Both the position numbers and the translations under genes were made by a program. From positions 1 to 64,000 of the forward strand of contig NZ_JAFVLN010000017.1 in assembly GCF_017377775.1 (NCBI RefSeq): a stretch of DNA of 64,000 bases, given 5' to 3'. Shown here one piece after another: positions 23,384-32,147 of this stretch. The first letter of the stretch is position 1. Each line of letters starts with the position of its first letter. Under the pieces are notes generated by a model. The model ran no database searches. It was given only the letters and a program-made list of their open reading frames with translations, and had not been told where the DNA came from. This DNA is from Streptomyces sp. VRA16 Mangrove soil. GTDB taxonomy: Bacteria; Actinomycetota; Actinomycetes; Streptomycetales; Streptomycetaceae.

Positions 23384-23560
23384 TCGCGGTGGTCGAGAAG
23401 GGCGCGGTGGTCGAGAAGGCTGCGGTCTTCGAGGAGGGCTCGGTGGTCGAGAAGGCCGCGGTCTTCGAGGAGGGCTGGGTGGGCGAGGAAGCCGCGGTGG
23501 TCGAGGAAGCCGCCGTCTTCGAGGAAGCCGCGGTCTTCGAAGAGGTCGCGGTGGTCCGGC
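23384..23560. repeat. 18-bp minisatellite-like tandem array
   Basis: Roughly nine to ten imperfect 18-bp units of the type GCGGTGGTCGAGAAGGCC / GCGGTCTTCGAGGAGGGC in tandem. In plus frame they would encode alternating AVVEKA and AVFEEG units. No start, ribosome site or neighbouring domain supports translation. The rest of 23301-23747 shows nothing else apart from the phosphatase promoter. Confidence 0.75.
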
Positions 23561-23747
23561 GGCGGGGCCGGGAGGGCCGTTCCGGGCCGGCTCGCCCGGC
23601 CCCGGTTCATCGCACCTCCGGCAGGCCAACCGCTGCCGGACCCCGGGAACAACACCCGCCGCATGGGCTACGCCGGCTCGCCGACCGGGCGCCCGCTGTC
23701 CAAGCTGTTCGGACCGGCCGTTTCCGCACAGGAGCACCCCACCCCGT

Positions 23748-25568
23748 ATGAACGACCCCGCCCCGCCGTCCGACGCGCGCTCCCGCCTGGAGCTCCGGGC
23801 GATCCGGGAACTCCTGCGCGCCCAGCGCCGCCGGATCAGGTCGTACACGGAGCAGCACGCCTCCGAGGCGCCCCGCCCGGCCGCGCCGGGACCCGCCGCG
23901 CCGCCGCCCGCGATCCCGTCGGGGCCCGACATCCTGGAAGCCCTCCCCCTGCCGGCGATCGTGCTCAGCCCGGTCGTCGACGACGACGGTTCGATCCGCG
24001 ACGCGCTCTACGTCGCACAGAACTCCGCCGCCCGCGCCGACGTGGCCGACCGGCTGCCCCCGGGCACCCTCCCCCCGTGGACCGGGCCCGTTCCGCTGTA
24101 CGCGCGTCTGCCCTCCCTGGCCGGCACGGCGATCCCCGGCATGCTCGCCCGTGCCCACCACGACCGCACCCCGCAGGGTCCGGTCACCGTGGAATGGGTC
24201 GCGAACACGGCGGCGGGCCCGGTCCGCATCAACGACGAGGTGCGGGTCGCCCCCTGCGGCGACCAGTTGCTGCTCACCTGGGAGCGGGGCAGCCGCCTGC
24301 GGATGGCGGCCGCCGCCCAGCACCTGGTGCGCACCTGCTGGGCCGAGTGGAACCTCGGCGACGACGGGATCGAGCCGTCCCGTGGCTTCCGCCAAGTGCT
24401 CGGCCTGGAGCGCGACGCCCCGCTGCCCACCCTGACCGATGTCGCGGACGCGGTCACGGCCGACAGTCTGCACGCCCTGTACCAGGCCCTGTACGACGTC
24501 ATCCTGCGCAAACGGACCGCCGACTGCGAGCTGCGGCTGCGCGGTCCGGGGCGCCGTACGGTACGGCTGACCGCGGAGCCGGCGCGGATCGCGCCCGGCT
24601 CCCTGGTGTGGGCGGTACGCGGGGTGATCACCGACACGACCGCCGAACGGCGCCGCCGGGAGAGCACCGAGCGCGCCGAACGCGAGGCCCGCCGCCAGCG
24701 CGAGCGCGCCGAGGCCGTCGCGGAGGTGGCGGACGCGCTGCGCGAGGCGGTGCTCCCCCACTTCCAGGACGAGCTGGCCTCGTACGGCCTGGAGACCGCG
24801 GCCGTCTACCGGCCAGACGCCCGCGAGGCCGGGGTCGGCGGCGACTGGTACAAGGCCCGCCGGCTGCCCGGCGGGCGGCTGCTGGTCGCCCTGGGTGACG
24901 CCCGCGGCCACGGACTCGCGGCGACCACGCTCATGGCGAAGCTGCGGTACGCGCTCGCGGGCCTCGCCCACACCGACGCACCCGTCGAACAACTGACGCA
25001 GTGGCTCAACGAGTTGGCGTGCGCCGACGGCATCGAGTCCACCGCGACGTCGATCATCGCCCACTACCACCCCGAGCACGGCCTGCTGCGCTGGACCTGC
25101 GCGGGCCACCCGCGCCCCGTGCTCGTACGGGACGGCCGCGCGGCACCGCTGCCGTTCCCCGCCTCCGGCCCCGGTCTTCCGCTGGGGGTCCTGCCGGGCA
25201 CCGCGTACGACGCCGTGGACACGCCCCTGCGCACGGGCGACATCGTGCTGATGTACTCGGACGGCCTGACCGAGCGCCGGGACAGCGACCCCGACGCGGA
25301 CACCCGGCGCTTCCTCGACGCGGCGGAGCACTGCTTCCGGGCCGAGGCGGCGGCCCCGGGACACGAGGCGCTCCAGGCCTACGCCGAGGAGATCGTCGCG
25401 CGCCTGGACGGCCCGCACCGCACGGACGACGCGACGCTGCTCGCCCTGCGCGGGGCGGGCACTCAGAAGCCGCCGCCGAAGTCCCCTCCCCCGCCTCCGC
25501 CCCCGAAGTCGCCGCCCCCGCCGAAGTCCCCGCCGAAGTCGGACGAGTCGAAGTCGGCGCCCGAGTAG
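23748..25568 (+). CDS. PP2C-type phosphatase (SpoIIE/RsbU family) with PAS-like sensor
   Basis: Serine phosphatase that would dephosphorylate an anti-anti-sigma factor. Residues about 65-330 form PAS-like sensing segments (ILEALPLPAIVLSPVVDDDG), followed by a short coiled coil (RRESTERAEREARRQRERAE) and the SpoIIE domain with metal Asp residues in AGVGGDWYKA, ALGDARGHGLAA, DIVLMYSDGLTER and TDDATLLAL. The protein ends in a Pro/Lys/Ser tail of about 35 residues (KPPPKSPPPP type) that is read from the antisense of the Gly-rich end of the convergent gene; the overlap is 106 bp. Confidence 0.9.
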   Translation: MNDPAPPSDARSRLELRAIRELLRAQRRRIRSYTEQHASEAPRPAAPGPAAPPPAIPSGPDILEALPLPAIVLSPVVDDDGSIRDALYVAQNSAARADVADRLPPGTLPPWTGPVPLYARLPSLAGTAIPGMLARAHHDRTPQGPVTVEWVANTAAGPVRINDEVRVAPCGDQLLLTWERGSRLRMAAAAQHLVRTCWAEWNLGDDGIEPSRGFRQVLGLERDAPLPTLTDVADAVTADSLHALYQALYDVILRKRTADCELRLRGPGRRTVRLTAEPARIAPGSLVWAVRGVITDTTAERRRRESTERAEREARRQRERAEAVAEVADALREAVLPHFQDELASYGLETAAVYRPDAREAGVGGDWYKARRLPGGRLLVALGDARGHGLAATTLMAKLRYALAGLAHTDAPVEQLTQWLNELACADGIESTATSIIAHYHPEHGLLRWTCAGHPRPVLVRDGRAAPLPFPASGPGLPLGVLPGTAYDAVDTPLRTGDIVLMYSDGLTERRDSDPDADTRRFLDAAEHCFRAEAAAPGHEALQAYAEEIVARLDGPHRTDDATLLALRGAGTQKPPPKSPPPPPPPKSPPPPKSPPKSDESKSAPE

Positions 25569-26806
25569 TCGCCGCCGTCGTACCCGGAGCCGCCGCCGAA
25601 GTCCCCGTACCCGGCGCCGTAGTCCGCCGCGTACGCCGGGCTCGCCATCATCGAGCCGAGCACCGTGCCGACCAGCAGCCCCGGCAGCATCCCGCCGCCG
25701 AAGTAGCCGCCCGCCCAGGGTCCGTAGGCGGGCCCCGCGTCGTAGTACGGGCGGCGCTCGCCCGCGCCCGCGTCCACGGTCCGCACCAGCGGCTCGCCGC
25801 CGTCGGCGAGCCGGGCCGCGTCCGCCGCGCAGACCGGGACCTCGCGCGGCGCGCCCCCGGCCGGCGTCCACGCGGCGTCCTGCACGGAGGGCCCGTGGCG
25901 CGGGTCGAAGAAGCACGGCGGGCGCCGCTCGGGCAGCTCACGCCCCTCGCGGCGGGCGGCGAGCAGCGCGAGCGAGAAGCGGCCGTCCTCCAGTGCCTGG
26001 GTCACCCCGCGCACGTCCTCGGGGCGCGCGGCGGCCGCCATGTACCGCTTGGCCTGCTCGTACGCGTCCAGCGCCCGTTCGTAGTCGGCCCGCATCGCGT
26101 CGTCGGCGCCCGCCTCTGCGGGGTGGAAGTCGAGCCGGTCCAGCTCCTCGCCGAACGCCGTGATGTCCTCGTCGACGACCACCCGCAGCTTCTCCAGCGC
26201 GGCTCGCTGCTCCTCCTCGCGGCGCCGCCGGTTCCGCCTGACCAGCGCGTACGCGCCCGCGCCGCCGACGACCAGCGCGCCGCCGACACCGACGAGGGCG
26301 CCGACCGGCACCCCGCCGTCCCCGTTGTCGACGCCCCAGGAGGAGGGCGCCGAGCCCTTGGCCGTGCGGACGGCGGTGTCGACGAAGTCGTCGAGCTGCT
26401 GCTTCACCGGCTCGCCCTGGACGCTCGCCGTCAGGTTCCGAACGGCTTGGTTCGACATGACCGTGTGGTCGGCGCGCGCGTCGAAGGCGTCGCCGAGCCG
26501 GACCCCGTACACCCCGACGATCCCCGTCTTCGTCCGCAGATCGTTGAACAGGCCCTGCGTCGGGAAGCCGCCGGGCAGCACGGCGACCATCACCGGCTTG
26601 TCCGCATCCTTGATCGTCTTCGTGAGGTCGGCGACATCCGCCGAGGTCAGACCGGTGCCGGCGGCCGGATCGACGTAGACCGGGCTCTTCTGAAGAGCGT
26701 CGGCGACGGCGGAGACCCCCGTGGCGGCGGAGGCCTGGGGCGCCACGGCCAGGGGCACGCCGAGCGCGAGAAGGGACGCGGCGAGGGCCGCGATGAGGGG
26801 CCTCAT
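25463..26806 (-). CDS. Secreted/membrane TPM-domain-like protein with Gly-Asp-Phe tail
   Basis: 447 residues: signal peptide (LIAALAASLLALGVPLAVAPQASA), an extracellular domain of about 140 residues resembling TPM/YgcG proteins (SPVYVDPAAGTGLTSADVA, PVMVAVLPGG), one transmembrane helix (ALVGVGGALVVGGAGAYALV, about 180-200), a basic cytosolic coil with RRNRRRREEEQRAALEK, and a C-terminal low-complexity tail of DFGGGG repeats. Function unknown; the family is linked to photosystem repair in plants but is general in bacteria. Upstream lie two small palindromes; the tail overlaps the phosphatase gene. Confidence 0.85.
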   Translation of the reverse strand: MRPLIAALAASLLALGVPLAVAPQASAATGVSAVADALQKSPVYVDPAAGTGLTSADVADLTKTIKDADKPVMVAVLPGGFPTQGLFNDLRTKTGIVGVYGVRLGDAFDARADHTVMSNQAVRNLTASVQGEPVKQQLDDFVDTAVRTAKGSAPSSWGVDNGDGGVPVGALVGVGGALVVGGAGAYALVRRNRRRREEEQRAALEKLRVVVDEDITAFGEELDRLDFHPAEAGADDAMRADYERALDAYEQAKRYMAAAARPEDVRGVTQALEDGRFSLALLAARREGRELPERRPPCFFDPRHGPSVQDAAWTPAGGAPREVPVCAADAARLADGGEPLVRTVDAGAGERRPYYDAGPAYGPWAGGYFGGGMLPGLLVGTVLGSMMASPAYAADYGAGYGDFGGGSGYDGGDYSGADFDSSDFGGDFGGGGDFGGGGGGGDFGGGF

Positions 26807-26851
26807 ACCTCGACGCTAACGCAGCCCGGGGGTGAATGACGGGTCGAGGCG

Positions 26852-26907
26852 TTCACGGCGTGAAGTCTTGACGCGCACATGGAACGTCCTTTTGAGTCAC
26901 GCCGTGA
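26852..26907. promoter_or_regulatory. Paired palindromes upstream of the TPM-like gene
   Basis: TTCACGGCGTGAA (26852-26864) and TCACGCCGTGA (26897-26907) are near-identical palindromes 32 bases apart, 46 bases upstream of the minus-strand start at 26806. They could be a double operator for an unknown regulator. Confidence 0.45.
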
Positions 26908-26924
26908 AGTAAGCCGCCGGAGGA

Positions 26925-26954
26925 GGCCGTTGGGGCCCGCAGGCCCCAACGGCC
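26925..26954 (-). terminator. Terminator after cimA
   Basis: GGCCGTTGGGGCC (26925-26937) and its exact complement (26942-26954) form a 13-bp stem with a 4-base loop, 11 bases downstream of the cimA stop. Confidence 0.75.
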
Positions 26955-26965
26955 AGTGGTTCGTG

Positions 26966-28597
26966 CTACTCGGCGGGCTCCACCCCGGCCCGCAGCAGAC
27001 CGTACGTGTACGCGTCCTCAAGGGCCCCCCACGACGCCGCGATCACGTTCTCCGCGACGCCGACCGTGGACCACTCGTCCTCTCCGTCGGTGGTGGAGAT
27101 GAGCACGCGGGTCGTGGACTCCGTGCCGTGCTTGCCCTCCAGGATGCGGACCTTGTAGTCGACCAGTTCGAGCTTGGCGAGCTGCGGGTACATGCGCTCC
27201 AGGCCGACGCGCAGGGCGCGGTCCAGGGCGTTGACCGGGCCGTTGCCCTCCGCCGTGGCGACGATGCGCTCACCCTTGGCCCACAGCTTCACCGTGGCCT
27301 CGTTGGCGTGGGTGCCGTCGGGGCGGTCCTCGACGATGGCCCGCCAGGACTCGACGCGGAAGTACTTGCGCTCCCGGCCCTCGGCCTCGGCGCGCAGCAG
27401 CAGCTCGAAGGAGGCGTCGGCGGCCTCGTACGTGTACCCCTTGAGCTCGCGTTCCTTGACGCGGGCGACGACCCGGCCGACCAGCTCACGGTCGCCGCGC
27501 AGGTCGACGCCGAGCTCCTTGCCCTTGAGCTCGATGGAGGCGCGGCCCGCCATGTCGGAGACGAGCATCCGGATGCGGTTGCCGACCAGGTCCGGGTCGA
27601 TGTGCTGGTACAGGTCGGGGTCGACCTTGATCGCGGAGGCGTGCAGGCCGGCCTTGTGCGCGAAGGCCGAGACGCCCACGTACGGCTGGTGCGTCGACGG
27701 CGTGAGGTTGACGACCTCGGCGATGGCGTGCGAGATCCGGGTCATCTCGCGGAGCTTGCCCTCGGGCAGCACCTGCATGCCGTACTTGAGCTCCAGGGCG
27801 GCGACGACCGGGAAGAGGTTGGAGTTGCCGACGCGCTCGCCGTAGCCGTTGGCCGTGCACTGGACGTGCGTGGCGCCGGCGTCGACGGCGGCCAGGGTGT
27901 TGGCGACGGCGCAGCCCGTGTCGTCCTGGGCGTGGATGCCGAGCCGGGCGCCGGTGTCGGCGATGACGGTGGCGACGACGGCCTGGACCTGGGCGGGCAG
28001 GAAGCCGCCGTTGGTGTCGCAGAGCACGACGACGGAGGCGCCGGCCTCGTGCGCGGTGCGTACGACGGACTTGGCGTACTCGGGGTTGGCGCGGTAGCCG
28101 TCGAAGAAGTGCTCGCAGTCGACGAAGACGCGGCGGCCCTGGGACACCAGGTACGAGACGGAGTCCCGCACCATCTCCAGGTTCTCCTCCAGGGTGGTGC
28201 GCAGCGCGAGCTCGACGTGCCGGTCGTGCGACTTGGCGACCAGGCAGATCACCGGGGCGCCCGACTCCAGGAGCGCCCTGAGCTGCGGGTCCTCGCTCGC
28301 GTCGCCGCCGGCCCTGCGGGTCGCGCCGAAGGCGACCAGCTGGGCGTTCTTGAAGTCGATCTCCTCCTGCGCGCGGGCGAAGAACTCCGTGTCGCGGGGG
28401 TTGGCGCCGGGCCAGCCGCCCTCGATGAAGCCCACGCCGAAGTCGTCCAGGTGCCGTGCGATGGTCAGCTTGTCCGCGACGGTGAGGTTGATGCCCTCGC
28501 GCTGCGCGCCGTCGCGCAGCGTGGTGTCGAAGACATGGAAGGTGTCGCGGGAATCGTCGAGTGCGTCGCCGTTACGTTCGCTGGGGCTGCTGCTCAT
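26966..28597 (-). CDS. cimA: (R)-citramalate synthase
   Basis: Condenses pyruvate and acetyl-CoA to (R)-citramalate, the threonine-independent entry to isoleucine. The HMGL-like TIM barrel begins VFDTTLRDGAQREGINLTVA with the metal-binding DTTLRDG motif; later motifs are LCDTNGGFLPAQV and GIHAQDDTGCAVANTL, and the C-terminal LeuA dimerisation/allosteric domain runs from about residue 395 to the end. 543 residues is normal for the family. ATG 28597 is chosen because AGGAG lies 10 bases upstream; the frame is open further but without family match. Upstream sits a leader-terminator structure that may sense isoleucine supply. Confidence 0.95.
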   Translation of the reverse strand: MSSSPSERNGDALDDSRDTFHVFDTTLRDGAQREGINLTVADKLTIARHLDDFGVGFIEGGWPGANPRDTEFFARAQEEIDFKNAQLVAFGATRRAGGDASEDPQLRALLESGAPVICLVAKSHDRHVELALRTTLEENLEMVRDSVSYLVSQGRRVFVDCEHFFDGYRANPEYAKSVVRTAHEAGASVVVLCDTNGGFLPAQVQAVVATVIADTGARLGIHAQDDTGCAVANTLAAVDAGATHVQCTANGYGERVGNSNLFPVVAALELKYGMQVLPEGKLREMTRISHAIAEVVNLTPSTHQPYVGVSAFAHKAGLHASAIKVDPDLYQHIDPDLVGNRIRMLVSDMAGRASIELKGKELGVDLRGDRELVGRVVARVKERELKGYTYEAADASFELLLRAEAEGRERKYFRVESWRAIVEDRPDGTHANEATVKLWAKGERIVATAEGNGPVNALDRALRVGLERMYPQLAKLELVDYKVRILEGKHGTESTTRVLISTTDGEDEWSTVGVAENVIAASWGALEDAYTYGLLRAGVEPAE

Positions 28598-28710
28598 GCT
28601 GATCTGGCTCCTGATGTGGGATCTCGGTCTTCGTACCGGAATGACCGGCTCCACCGTCCATCTATGATCCCCCGCGCTCTTCTCCCGGCTGAGGGTGGGC
28701 CGAGAAACAG

Positions 28711-28735
28711 AAAAACCCCTCGCGGGTGCGAGAGG
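28711..28735 (-). terminator. Candidate transcription attenuator in cimA leader
   Basis: On the minus strand CCTCTCGC and GCGAGGGG (28716-28735) form an 8-bp stem with loop ACCC, followed by TTTTTCTG. This is an intrinsic terminator located about 115 bases before the cimA start and downstream of a short Ile-containing reading frame, the arrangement of a leader-peptide attenuator. Confidence 0.6.
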
Positions 28736-28790
28736 TCTGCGCGCGGGTCGAGGACGACGGTGTCCGCCCGTACCGGGTCGTACGAGGCGG

Positions 28791-28826
28791 TCACTGCGGA
28801 CCGGCGCGCCTGCTGCCAATAATCAT
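28791..28826 (-). CDS. Putative cimA leader peptide
   Basis: Eleven-codon frame MIIGSRRAGPQ with two adjacent Ile codons, ending 55 bases before the attenuator hairpin. An in-frame GTG 15 bases earlier would give five more residues. There is no clear ribosome site, so translation is uncertain. Ile codons fit control of an isoleucine-pathway enzyme. Confidence 0.35.
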   Translation of the reverse strand: MIIGSRRAGPQ

Positions 28827-28895
28827 GGCGAACGAGAGCACGGCGGCAGTCTGCCACAGCCCGAGCGGGACCCGGGCCGTGGTCTCACGATGCGG

Positions 28896-30218
28896 TCAGG
28901 CGACCGATTCGGCGGCTTCCCGCACGTTTTCCACTGACTTGACCCGGTTCAGGTCGATGTCGCGGGTCTCGCGCATCGTCAGGTAGACGATCAGCGACAC
29001 GGCCGCGCAGCCGGCGACGTACCAGTAGAAGCCCGACTCGGTGCCCGCGTTCTTGAACCACAGGGCGACGTACTCGGCGGTGCCGCCGAACAGGGCGTTG
29101 GCGATGGCGTACGGGAGGGCGACGCCGAGGGCGCGGATGCCGGTCGGGAAGAGCTCGGCCTTCACACAGGCGTTGATCGACGTGTACCCGGTGACGACGA
29201 CGAGCGCGAGCAGGGCGAGCCCGAGCGCCGGCCAGAACGAGCCCGCGTGCTGCAGCAGCGTCATGATCGGCACGGTCAGGAAGGTCGAGCCGACGGCGAA
29301 GGTGATCAGCAGCGGGCGGCGCCCGATGCGGTCCGAGAGGGCGCCCGCGAGCGGCTGGAGACAGGCGAAGACGATGAGCGCGCAGAAGGAGACGAGGGTG
29401 GCGGTCTCCTTGCTCAACCCGGCCGAGTTGGACAGGTACTTGGTGAGGTAGGTCGTGTACGTGTAGTACGCGACGGTGCCGCCCATGGTGAGCGCGATGA
29501 CCAGGAACGCCTCGCGCCGGTGCGCCCACAGCGCCTTGATGGTGCCCTTGTCGTCACCGCCGACCGTGCCGTCGTCGTCGGCGGACTCCTCGTAGACCTC
29601 GGTCTCCAGCATGGAGCGGCGCAGCCAGAAGATGATCGCCGCGCCGAGGGCGCCGACGATGAACGGGATGCGCCAGCCCCAGCTGTGCAGCGCGTCGTCA
29701 CTCATGGTGCGCTGCAGGACGATCTGGAGTCCGAGCCCGACGATCTGTCCGGCCGTCATCGACACGTACTGGAAGCTGGAGGCGAAGCCGCGCCGCTCGG
29801 GGTCGGCGGCCTCGGTGAGATAGGTGGCGCTGGCCGCGTACTCGCCGCCGACCGAGAGTCCTTGCAGGAGGCGGGCGACGAGCAGGACCACGGCGCCGCC
29901 GTAGCCCGCGACCGCGTACGTGGGCGCGACGGCGATCAGCACCGCCGATGCCGACATCAGCGTGACCGTGAGGGTCAGCGCGGCCTTACGTCCCTTGCGG
30001 TCGCCGACCCTGCCGAGCAGCCAGCCGCCGACCGGGCGCATGAAGAAGCCGACGGCGAAGATGCCGGCGGTGTTCATCAGCTGGGCGGTCGGGTTCCCGT
30101 CGGGGAAGAAGGCCCCCGCGAAGTAGGTCGCGAAGCTCGCGTACACGAACCAGTCGAACCACTCGACCATGTTCCCGGCCGATCCGACCAGGATCTTCTT
30201 CCATTGCTCTCGTCCCAT
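28896..30218 (-). CDS. MFS transporter, metabolite:H+ symporter (MHS) family
   Basis: Twelve-helix inner-membrane carrier of 440 residues. MHS features are visible: N-terminal GNMVEWFDWFVYASFATYFA, the loop 2-3 motif GRVGDRKGRKAAL, and the LLQGLSVGGEYAASATYL segment; the family imports dicarboxylates or compatible solutes (KgtP, ProP). Substrate cannot be told from the sequence. ATG 30218 with GAGGGTGG upstream is preferred over an ATG 33 bases earlier. No obvious co-transcribed neighbour. Confidence 0.92.
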   Translation of the reverse strand: MGREQWKKILVGSAGNMVEWFDWFVYASFATYFAGAFFPDGNPTAQLMNTAGIFAVGFFMRPVGGWLLGRVGDRKGRKAALTLTVTLMSASAVLIAVAPTYAVAGYGGAVVLLVARLLQGLSVGGEYAASATYLTEAADPERRGFASSFQYVSMTAGQIVGLGLQIVLQRTMSDDALHSWGWRIPFIVGALGAAIIFWLRRSMLETEVYEESADDDGTVGGDDKGTIKALWAHRREAFLVIALTMGGTVAYYTYTTYLTKYLSNSAGLSKETATLVSFCALIVFACLQPLAGALSDRIGRRPLLITFAVGSTFLTVPIMTLLQHAGSFWPALGLALLALVVVTGYTSINACVKAELFPTGIRALGVALPYAIANALFGGTAEYVALWFKNAGTESGFYWYVAGCAAVSLIVYLTMRETRDIDLNRVKSVENVREAAESVA

Positions 30219-30299
30219 GAGGCGCCACCCTCGATGATCTTTCCCGTCCATGACAAGGGTGTACGGGGCAACGATCGCGCGTACTTGTGGTCATTGTGT

Positions 30300-31289
30300 T
30301 CATGGGGCCGGGTGCGCCGGGCGTGCGGACAGTGCCAGCTCCGCGAAGGTGGCGAGCCAGTGGTCGGTGGTGAAGTCGCCCCGGTCCACGGCGGGCAGGC
30401 CCGCGGCGAGGTGCGCGTCGGCGGCCTCGGTCAGGCGGCGGCGCACGGGCCCTTCGGGCAGGGCGGCGGCGATCGGGTACAGCGCGGCGGCACGCGAGAG
30501 GGCGAGCCCGAGCAGATGCCCGATCTGCGGGTCGGCGTGGTCGGAGACGACCGGCACGTCCAGCAGGGCGCAGGGCGCACCGGTCGCGAGGGCGGGCAGG
30601 AACCGGTCGAGCCAGCGCCCGAACTCCCCCTCCGGCAGCACCCGGCGCACCGCGTCGGCCTCGGTGAGCGCGGGCGACAGGAAGTCCTGGCCCGAGGGTT
30701 CCCAGTGCGCGGGGGCGTCGTGGTCGTCGGCGAACCACGAGCGCAGGCGCTCGCGTACGGCGTCGAGGGTGCCGTCGCCGAGCCCCGCCGCGGCGCCGGT
30801 GTCGAGGACGAGCCCGAGGGCGAAGGCGCTGTTGGCGTGGGTGCCGTGGCGCACCGGGTACGTGGCCTTCGGCAGCCACTGCGCGAGCAGCCGCCCGACC
30901 GCGTCGACGGCGGGCGTGAAGGCGGCCTCCCATGCGGTCCCCCGGCACTCGGCGGCCAGCGCGATCAGCCAGGCCCAGCCGTAGGGCCGCTCGAACGAGG
31001 GCCGGTCGAGGAGGTAGGCGGCCTCGACGGCGAGGTGCTCCGGGGTGAGGTGCCGGTCCAGTACGCCGGTGAACTCGCCCGGGGCGTCCAGCCGGGGCAG
31101 CGTCCGCACCAGCAGCCAGTGCATGTGCACGGAGGAGTGCCAGTCGTAGGCGCCGTAGAAGGCCGGGTGCAGGGTGTCGGGGCGGGTGTCCTCGGTGGCC
31201 GAAGTGACCAGGTGGGCCGGGAAGTTGGGGTAGACGCGGGTGATGTTCGCGGCGGCGATCCCGGCGATGTGGTGGGCGGGGGTGGGCAT
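30300..31289 (-). CDS. DUF2891 family protein
   Basis: About 329 residues; the family signature is visible in NITRVYPNFPAHLVTS, FYGAYDWHSSVHMHWLL and RPYGWAWLIALAAE, then PVRHGTHANSAFALGL and EPSGQDFLSPALTEAD. The conserved His/Asp/Trp set suggests an enzyme with an alpha/alpha barrel, but its reaction is not established. ATG 31289 follows AAAGG at about 6 bases. Same strand as the downstream MFS gene; separated from pcp by a repeat. Confidence 0.85.
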   Translation of the reverse strand: MPTPAHHIAGIAAANITRVYPNFPAHLVTSATEDTRPDTLHPAFYGAYDWHSSVHMHWLLVRTLPRLDAPGEFTGVLDRHLTPEHLAVEAAYLLDRPSFERPYGWAWLIALAAECRGTAWEAAFTPAVDAVGRLLAQWLPKATYPVRHGTHANSAFALGLVLDTGAAAGLGDGTLDAVRERLRSWFADDHDAPAHWEPSGQDFLSPALTEADAVRRVLPEGEFGRWLDRFLPALATGAPCALLDVPVVSDHADPQIGHLLGLALSRAAALYPIAAALPEGPVRRRLTEAADAHLAAGLPAVDRGDFTTDHWLATFAELALSARPAHPAP

Positions 31290-31339
31290 GGTGGGCCTTT
31301 CTGGGTGCTTGATCGACTGCGGGTCCGGTGGGGGCTGGT

Positions 31340-31445
31340 CGCGCCCCGCGGCGGAGCCGCCGATGGACACGGCCCCGCGCCCCTGCATGAGGGGCCGCAC
31401 CGAAGGTGCGCGTCTCAGGGGCGCGGGGAACTGCGCGGGGACGGA
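31340..31445. repeat. Streptomyces-type intergenic GC-rich repeat
   Basis: Contains CAGGGGCGCGGGGAACTGCG, the core of the repeat family seen in two perfect copies at 60015-60057 and 60096-60138, preceded by hairpin-forming segments (GCGGCGGAGCCGCCG, GGTGCG). It sits between pcp and the DUF2891 gene and may act as terminator. Confidence 0.65.
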
Positions 31446-31488
31446 CCACCGGCCCGCGCCCGGCCATCCACCGCACCCCCTGCTGCGC

Positions 31489-32133
31489 TCAGTGCGTAGC
31501 CCCCTCCGTCACCCGGAGATCGTGCTCGGTCACCGCGGCGGCGCCGAGCAGCGCCGCAACCCCCCGTGCCACGACGTCCACCGCCACACTCGGCGCACCC
31601 GCGTCGAGCGCCTGCTCCGGCGCCCACGGCACATGCACGAACCCGCCCCGCACCCCGGGAAGCTCGGTCGCCAGCAGATGTGCGAGCCCGTACGCGACGT
31701 GGTTGCAGACGAAGGTGCCGGCGGTGTGGGACACGGCCGCCGGCACCCCGGCGGACCGCATCGCGGCGACGCACGCCTTCACCGGCAACGAGGAGAAGTA
31801 CGCGGCGGGCCCGCCCGGCACCACGGGCTCGTCGATCGGCTGGGCCCCGGCGTTGTCGGGGATCCGGGCGTCGTCGAGATTGATCGCGACCCGCTCCACG
31901 GTGACCCCGGGACGGCCGCCCGCCTGTCCGAGGCAGACCACCAGATCGGGCCGGACGTCGGCGACCGCACTCCGCAAGGCGGCGATCGACTCGCCGAAGA
32001 CGCACGGGAGCCGGACGGCGGCGACGTCCAGGCCGTCCGGCGGCGCGGCCGCGACGAGCCGTGCCGCCTCCCAGGACGGGTTCACGCTCGCCCCGCCGAA
32101 GGGTTCGAATCCGGTGAGCAGAACTCGGGTCAT
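31489..32133 (-). CDS. pcp: Pyrrolidone-carboxylate peptidase (pyroglutamyl peptidase I)
   Basis: Cytosolic Cys peptidase that removes N-terminal 5-oxoproline from peptides. Motifs: MTRVLLTGFEPFGGASVNPS at the N-terminus, catalytic Glu in VERVAINLDDARIPDN, the active-site Cys in SHTAGTFVCNHVAYGL and the His in GGFVHVPWAPEQ. 214 residues, normal length. GGAGGGA stands 6-7 bases before the ATG. It follows the DUF979 gene with a 14-base gap, so it is the third gene of the 969-979-pcp operon that would feed free 5-oxoproline to PxpABC encoded divergently. Confidence 0.95.
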   Translation of the reverse strand: MTRVLLTGFEPFGGASVNPSWEAARLVAAAPPDGLDVAAVRLPCVFGESIAALRSAVADVRPDLVVCLGQAGGRPGVTVERVAINLDDARIPDNAGAQPIDEPVVPGGPAAYFSSLPVKACVAAMRSAGVPAAVSHTAGTFVCNHVAYGLAHLLATELPGVRGGFVHVPWAPEQALDAGAPSVAVDVVARGVAALLGAAAVTEHDLRVTEGATH

Positions 32134-32147
32134 CGTCAGGTCCCTCC

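Noticed and set aside
23384..23560. Possible CRISPR array
   Set aside because: Units are contiguous 18-mers without spacers, and no cas genes are present.
23041..23751. Plus-strand frame with VVEKA/VFEEG repeats as a gene
   Set aside because: It starts within the RHS antisense and has no ribosome site or domain; treated as a minisatellite.
29247..31499. 750-codon plus-strand frame across MFS and DUF2891 genes
   Set aside because: Antisense to two recognised genes and a repeat; no protein features.
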